A stretch of 64,000 nucleotides of DNA from Thuidium tamariscinum (lineage: Eukaryota > Streptophyta > Bryopsida > Hypnales > Thuidiaceae), in contig OX344750.2 of assembly GCA_947034885.2 (NCBI GenBank), positions 44,192,821 through 44,256,820 on the forward strand, given 5' to 3'. The position numbers and the translations under genes were made by a program. Each line of letters begins with the position of its first letter. The stretch's first letter is position 1. Below are positions 59,472 through 64,000 of this stretch, one piece after another. The notes under the pieces are model-generated. The model searched no databases and had not been told where the DNA came from. It worked only from the letters and a program-made list of their open reading frames with translations.

Positions 59472-62061
59472 ATGGTGTGCATTCGCCAAGGCACGGTTCG
59501 TACTGGCAACTCTATTTGTCACCTTCTTGAGTACTGGTGTTTTGTCGCTTGGGATTGTGTTGGTAATTTAAGTACTCATCTTTGAGAGTTTTGTTGGGTG
59601 GCATGCAGTTCGAGGATTTGTTGGCCATTCAGAACATCAACGCTGTTTGCTTACCCGAGAATTACCGGCTGAATGTAGGTCTCCCACTTTCTTTTACTGC
59701 TCCTACTTTCGGAACGTCGATTCTTGGGTTGTAGGCAATTGGGTATATATGTATGTTTTGTGGGTGTTGTATGGAAAGAATGTAACAGTGGTGAGCATGC
59801 ATTTCAGGGTGGCAGTAGTCGCTCTTATTGGGGAACGAGCTTTTGCTTGTGACTGGCATGCAATGGTCTGACGATGAGTGGGTGTACATGTGGTCTGTGT
59901 GTGCTTACTTGGGTGTAGTTCTACATAAACCATATTCTTTCGTGGCCGCAACTCCTTCATGTCGCGGAAGACTGCAGCAAGAGAAGGATCGTAGGCTACG
60001 TGTTGGGAAGCTTGTAAGTTGGATCAGCTTCTTGTAGAGCTATCTGCCGTTTTGTTTCTCCTTCTGTAGGATGTGAGTACCGCAATGCTCATCTTTGACT
60101 GAGGTTTGAGTACTCGATAGGGTTGGGATCATGCATACGGGGCTTGGGTTTGCAGGGACGAAGAATTGAGCTACTGTCACGGTCAGATCGCGTCCTTGGC
60201 GGTACTTCGAACGTACCGCAACCTCGGGTGTGCCACCAGGCTCATGAGGGCTGCAGGTTTGCGAAGCTCAGTCTCTCGTTTAGGTCATGCTTGGAGTTCA
60301 GTAGCTTGTCTTCGTATCAGGAATGAGGTAAATTAGGGTTTCCTTGTTTGCCCAGCCAAATGCTCAGACAGTCAGACACGACATCTGATTCTTCAACACT
60401 ATGTATTACAGACCTCTAATCTTTCAAACGAGCATACTCTTAGAAGAACATTTTCGAAAATACTCCACAATACTTGTACGTGATTGTGAAACATATATAT
60501 TTGACAGTCGACATCGATCTAAGAGGACACATATCAGACATTAGACATCTAACACAACGCAAGGCGGCTTAAACTTTTTAATAAATAAGACAAGGTTCCA
60601 TGAGCTGAGGTGGGATGTGATTGAAATGCCAGAGCGAGCAATGCAAGATGTGTACGGTGCTGGAAGTGTGTCTCTCCATGTGCGCACCATGAACTACGCG
60701 GCGTTTTGTCTCTATGAAAAGAGACTGGGCTACAAGTATGGACTGGACTGTACACACAGGGCTTGCTTCCCACTCACTGTACCTCCGTGATGCACTGGGC
60801 TGTGAATTCTTTGCAATGAGGGTTCAATCAGTCTTTTATAACTAACCGTGTGCCTTGCTTTCGGCCAGGGTGAAGATTTTTGAAACTGCGTATTACCGTG
60901 ATGGCGCAGATGCCTACGAGATGATCAAGCTTTTTGGAGAAGAGCGGCAGGTGATCTCTCCTTGTAAGACAAGTCTTCTCGCGGAGCTCTCATTGCAATT
61001 GACTTTCGGGATATGGTAGTATTTAACCTTCGTGAGTGAATGCTTGGTTTGAAAACATCTTAAAGATCGTTAGGATTAGCAAGTCGGTGTATCATTTAAG
61101 AGCGAGCTGAGCTGAATTGAGCAATCTAATATAACATGAAAAATGACAATTATTAAGCATCCTTGAATTGCTCTAAGTGTACCATATTGCAAACCCTACC
61201 TTATTGTGTCACTTTCTAATCCCATCTTCATTTCAAAGCCTTAATCAAGAGTTGTCATTCTTCTCTTATTCATATGGCACAATTTGGTAAGACAAGAATG
61301 ACTCTCCTAGATTTAGGTTCTAAAATAAATCTTTGAGTGTAGATATGTAGTGACTCAATAAAGTAGGAGTTGCAATTGGGCACACTTAATCTTATTTGGT
61401 ACCATGATTTGCAATGAAGATTTCCTATTTCAAATGTTTGTCTAATATCCCAGATTACAAAAGTTAGTATTAGGTAGGAGGTCCACAAAAGTGCCCAAGC
61501 TTAGAAAGTATCCTCTAACATGAAGTTACATTTTTTCTTTCTCATTGCACCAACAATGCATAAATAGTGAATATTTTAGGAGGTGGATGCTTTTAGTGAC
61601 CATTGTATTTCAACTTTGAAAATCCATAACTAATTCCACAAAGCCCCCCAAAATATGAAACAACTTGAGTTTTGTTTGATACCAATTGCATTTGTCTTTC
61701 AAGAAGAATTTTCTGCAAAATGATTTCAAGAAGTCTATTACCCTCCCTAGATTCATATTCAGCTCTTAAATGGGTGCTGTATGGACCTCCTTACCTTATA
61801 ACCCTAAGAACCTTATATACCTACACCTAAAAGTGATACAAATGTTAATGTTTGGAAAGTGTTGGTTAGGGTACAAAGGTTCAAAGCTTGTAACTGTTTC
61901 ATTGATCATACTCTGATGGTGCTTTGCGGTTTCTGTGGTTGCAGCAGCAGGCGTGCAGAACGGGACCCTGGAATGGCGTGAGCAAAAACAAGCACCGCTG
62001 TTGGCACAAGAAGCTTTCGGGTGATTTGCTGAAAGCAGATCCAAGCGATTGCAGGAAGTAG
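59472..62061 (+). CDS. NAA10: NAA10/ARD1-like N-terminal acetyltransferase catalytic subunit, seven exons
   Basis: Predicted exons: 59472-59495, 59609-59674, 59919-60013, 60156-60256, 60633-60735, 60869-60950 and 61945-62061. All introns are GT-AG with matching phases, giving about 195 residues. In order, the protein shows MVCIRQGT, LPENY at 23-27, HILSWPQLLHVAED at 35-48, RIVGYVL, ASLAVLRTYRNLGCA at 74-88 (the RxxGxA acetyl-CoA site is R83-A88), SVSLHVRT at 107-114, LGYK, YYRDGADAYEM at 138-148. E25, R113 and Y139 match the catalytic Glu-Arg-Tyr set described for Naa10. With NAA15 it would form NatA, which acetylates N-termini of nascent proteins at the ribosome. Several normally fixed residues differ (HGHITSLAV is HGQIASLAV; VRKSNRAA is VRTMNYAA), so it may be a diverged paralogue. 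The last exon is less certain: reading through instead stops at 61017-61019. Confidence 0.9.
61472..61796 (+). mobile_element. MITE-F copy inside the last NAA10 intron
   Basis: Left (TA)GGTAGGAGGTCCAC and right TGGACCTCCTTACCT(TA) are inverted. The interior shares ATATGAAACAACTTGAG, CATTTGTCTTTCAAGAAG and TAACTAATTCCACAAAG words with the copies at 21003, 8158 (reverse) and near 35100. It accounts for about a third of the long last intron. Confidence 0.65.
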
Positions 62062-64000
62062 AGCGCCTGCAATTGCATCAACTGCCTTACCCACCGCCTA
62101 CCGCTCTGTGACAGTACGTGATTATGGTAATCTCCTCAGAGGTCTAATTTACACGGATAATTAAGGTTCTTTTAACCCTAACAAGGATGCAGCGGATATT
62201 AGTGGAAGGATTCTCCGATGGATGTCAGAATCCTTCTATGTAAGATAGAAGTGCAAATGTTCATCCTTGGAATTTTGGGTGAAAAGGGGAGGTCTTGCAT
62301 TGTAGTATGACCTCCAATGAGTGCTCTTGGGTTTTGTTTAAGCAAATGATTCACTTGGTATCAAAAAGGATGATTTCCATGATGATGACTAACTTGTCCT
62401 TTTAAGGGTTACTCTATTTCTTGTTGAGGCTTTTAGCATTGAAGATGATCCAAGTGAATATACCATATTCATATCAATGAACTTCCATATTGGATACTTC
62501 TTATGTGTTGTATTGAAATTTTTGGTGTTGAAAAAGCATTTGCTACTTAAAGTTTCAAATTCATAGTTTTTGAAACGACATTGAAAAACCAACCAAAACC
62601 TATGTAAAGGGTTGATCATAAACAAATTGTATTGTCTTTCAAAGTATGAAATGTGTTAGTCCTTATTGTGGAAGGATGTTTGTCTATGACTAAGGTATTC
62701 ATTTGAAAATGATTGATTTTTGTAGTCATAGGTGCATTCATTTCAACAACAATCTAGGAAGTTATCTATTGGACACTTCTAGGTTGCTATGTCATTACAA
62801 GGTTAAATGTCATACTAAGCCCAACCGATTGTGTTTTTCAAAGAATCTTTATGAAAACTTTTTTAGTACTTAATTACATATGAACTTTTAGATAACATTC
62901 TTTTGTCTTCACAAAATACATCTATCAATTTAAGTCTTAAGGGTTTTGAATCACAATTTGGATTGTATTTTTTGCATTAGAAAGTTTGTTAAAAAATTTT
63001 CAATAGTACTCTTGAGATTCTCCATGGTATTCAAGAAGGTGGAAGCTCATTATTGATTGGTCATTTGAACAAGCTACAAGTTACCTATTTAAGAAAGATT
63101 ATGAAATCCAAGTTTGGATAGACTTCCTAGGAATTCAAATCTTACATTCTAAACAATTGTTTAGAATATAAGTGATCAATGATTCTAAGTTGTGTAAATT
63201 ACTATGTATCACTATTCTTGTTACAATATTGGTCCTCACAAGACTTTGTTTAATGACTCATGTACAAAATGAAAGAGAAATATGGAAATATATTTCATGT
63301 TGTGCCAATTTGCTAGATTGTACATAGAAATATTTTGCTAAAAAACAATCATTTTTAGTTGAGAGTGCCAAAATCAAAATTGGATGATTATGTTTTGTTT
63401 TAAATATTCATAACTTGCTCTAGACTATTATAAAAATGTATAAATTTCTATCCTAAAATGTTTACAATATAGATTGCAAGATATTAGAGGTATTTGAAAA
63501 GTTAGGGTGTGTAAATTAATATTTTTTTTTCTAAAATCAATATTAGATGCACATCCCCAATGGGATTGAAGTCTCAATTGTGGCTTGGACAAAAAGCAAC
63601 CAATGGCAACCAATTAGTGACCAAATGTAGGAATCATAGAGTTGCTAAAAAATTAATTTCTTAGATTGGGCTTTAACTTACACATTTGAGTGCAATATTT
63701 TGATTGGAGGAAGGAAACAAAATCAATTTATATTAAACAAGGTATTAGATACAATACAAAAATTAACTTAAAATGTTTTAATGTTTATTTGGTGTATGAA
63801 ACTTTTTGGTATTTAAAATTTACATACTTTTACACAAAAACAAAAGTGCAATATATTGTGGACCAAAAGAAAGTTGGTTTATATGCCATCTTCTTCAACT
63901 CTAATTTGTTACTCTTTAAAAGTAAATGGCATATCCAACAAACAAGCTTATAGTTCATAGAACATGTTAGAAAGCAATGACAATAGTATATGTGCCTAGA
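62062..64000. other. Downstream AT-rich spacer to the window end
   Basis: Bases 62062-62110 probably hold the NAA10 3' end. At 62215-62340 a rep-M copy is present (AGAATCCTTCTATGTAAGAT, GGGGAGGTCTTGCAT). The remainder is AT-rich with no gene recognised. Confidence 0.5.

Noticed and set aside
59230..59571. 113-codon frame with a hydrophobic C-terminus
   Set aside because: The first NAA10 exon (ATG at 59472) lies inside it in another frame, and no domain is visible; it is better explained as leader and intron.

Overview
This is a gene-poor, AT-rich stretch of a plant nuclear genome. The evidence is GT-AG introns, a nepenthesin-type aspartic protease, a plant-style F-box protein, a plant-like NAA10 N-terminal acetyltransferase, TATA-like boxes, and dense non-autonomous DNA transposons (MITEs). 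I see no bacterial operon or organelle gene set. The exact lineage cannot be fixed from this sequence; a non-seed land plant such as a bryophyte would fit, but that is a guess.

Three protein-coding genes can be supported, all on the + strand and each in a GC-richer island. (1) At 14810-17068, a secreted aspartic protease of about 455 residues in three exons. (2) At 31916-33007, an intronless F-box coding region (363 residues), probably preceded by a 1 kb intron in the 5' leader. (3) At 59472-62061, a NAA10/ARD1-like acetyltransferase pieced together from seven short exons, the first only 24 bases long; no single open reading frame shows it. The three are functionally unrelated: extracellular proteolysis, ubiquitin ligase substrate choice and co-translational N-terminal acetylation.

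Most of the remainder is repeats. I name the families by their terminal inverted repeats (TIRs). MITE-A (TIR ACCCCTAAAGG, about 0.9 kb, TA target duplication) has at least nine full, partial or fold-back copies. MITE-B (AGGTGGGTACACC, about 275 bp), MITE-C (one 138 bp copy), MITE-D (AGAGGATTT), MITE-E (AGGTAGAACCACC), MITE-F (AGGTAGGAGGTC) and MITE-G (a 156 bp hairpin) mostly sit between TA dinucleotides, as Tc1/mariner (Stowaway) elements do. Two elements have TIR GAGCA(C/T) and 3 bp TAA/TTA duplications (PIF/Harbinger type). One 128 bp element has TIR CAGGGCTTTTT and a perfect 8 bp duplication (hAT type). Further dispersed families (rep-H to rep-M) and several tandem repeats are also present. 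No transposase gene was found, so every element here is non-autonomous.

Layout: 1-11.4 kb repeats and AT-rich spacer; 11.4-18.4 kb protease island with tandem repeats in its introns and flanks; 18.4-30.3 kb repeats; 30.4-34.5 kb F-box island; 34.5-58.6 kb repeat-dense, including a three-layer nested insertion at 46.5-47.8 kb and a near-perfect 0.74 kb fold-back at 51.1-51.85 kb; 58.6-62.1 kb NAA10-like gene with a MITE in its last intron; then AT-rich spacer to the end.
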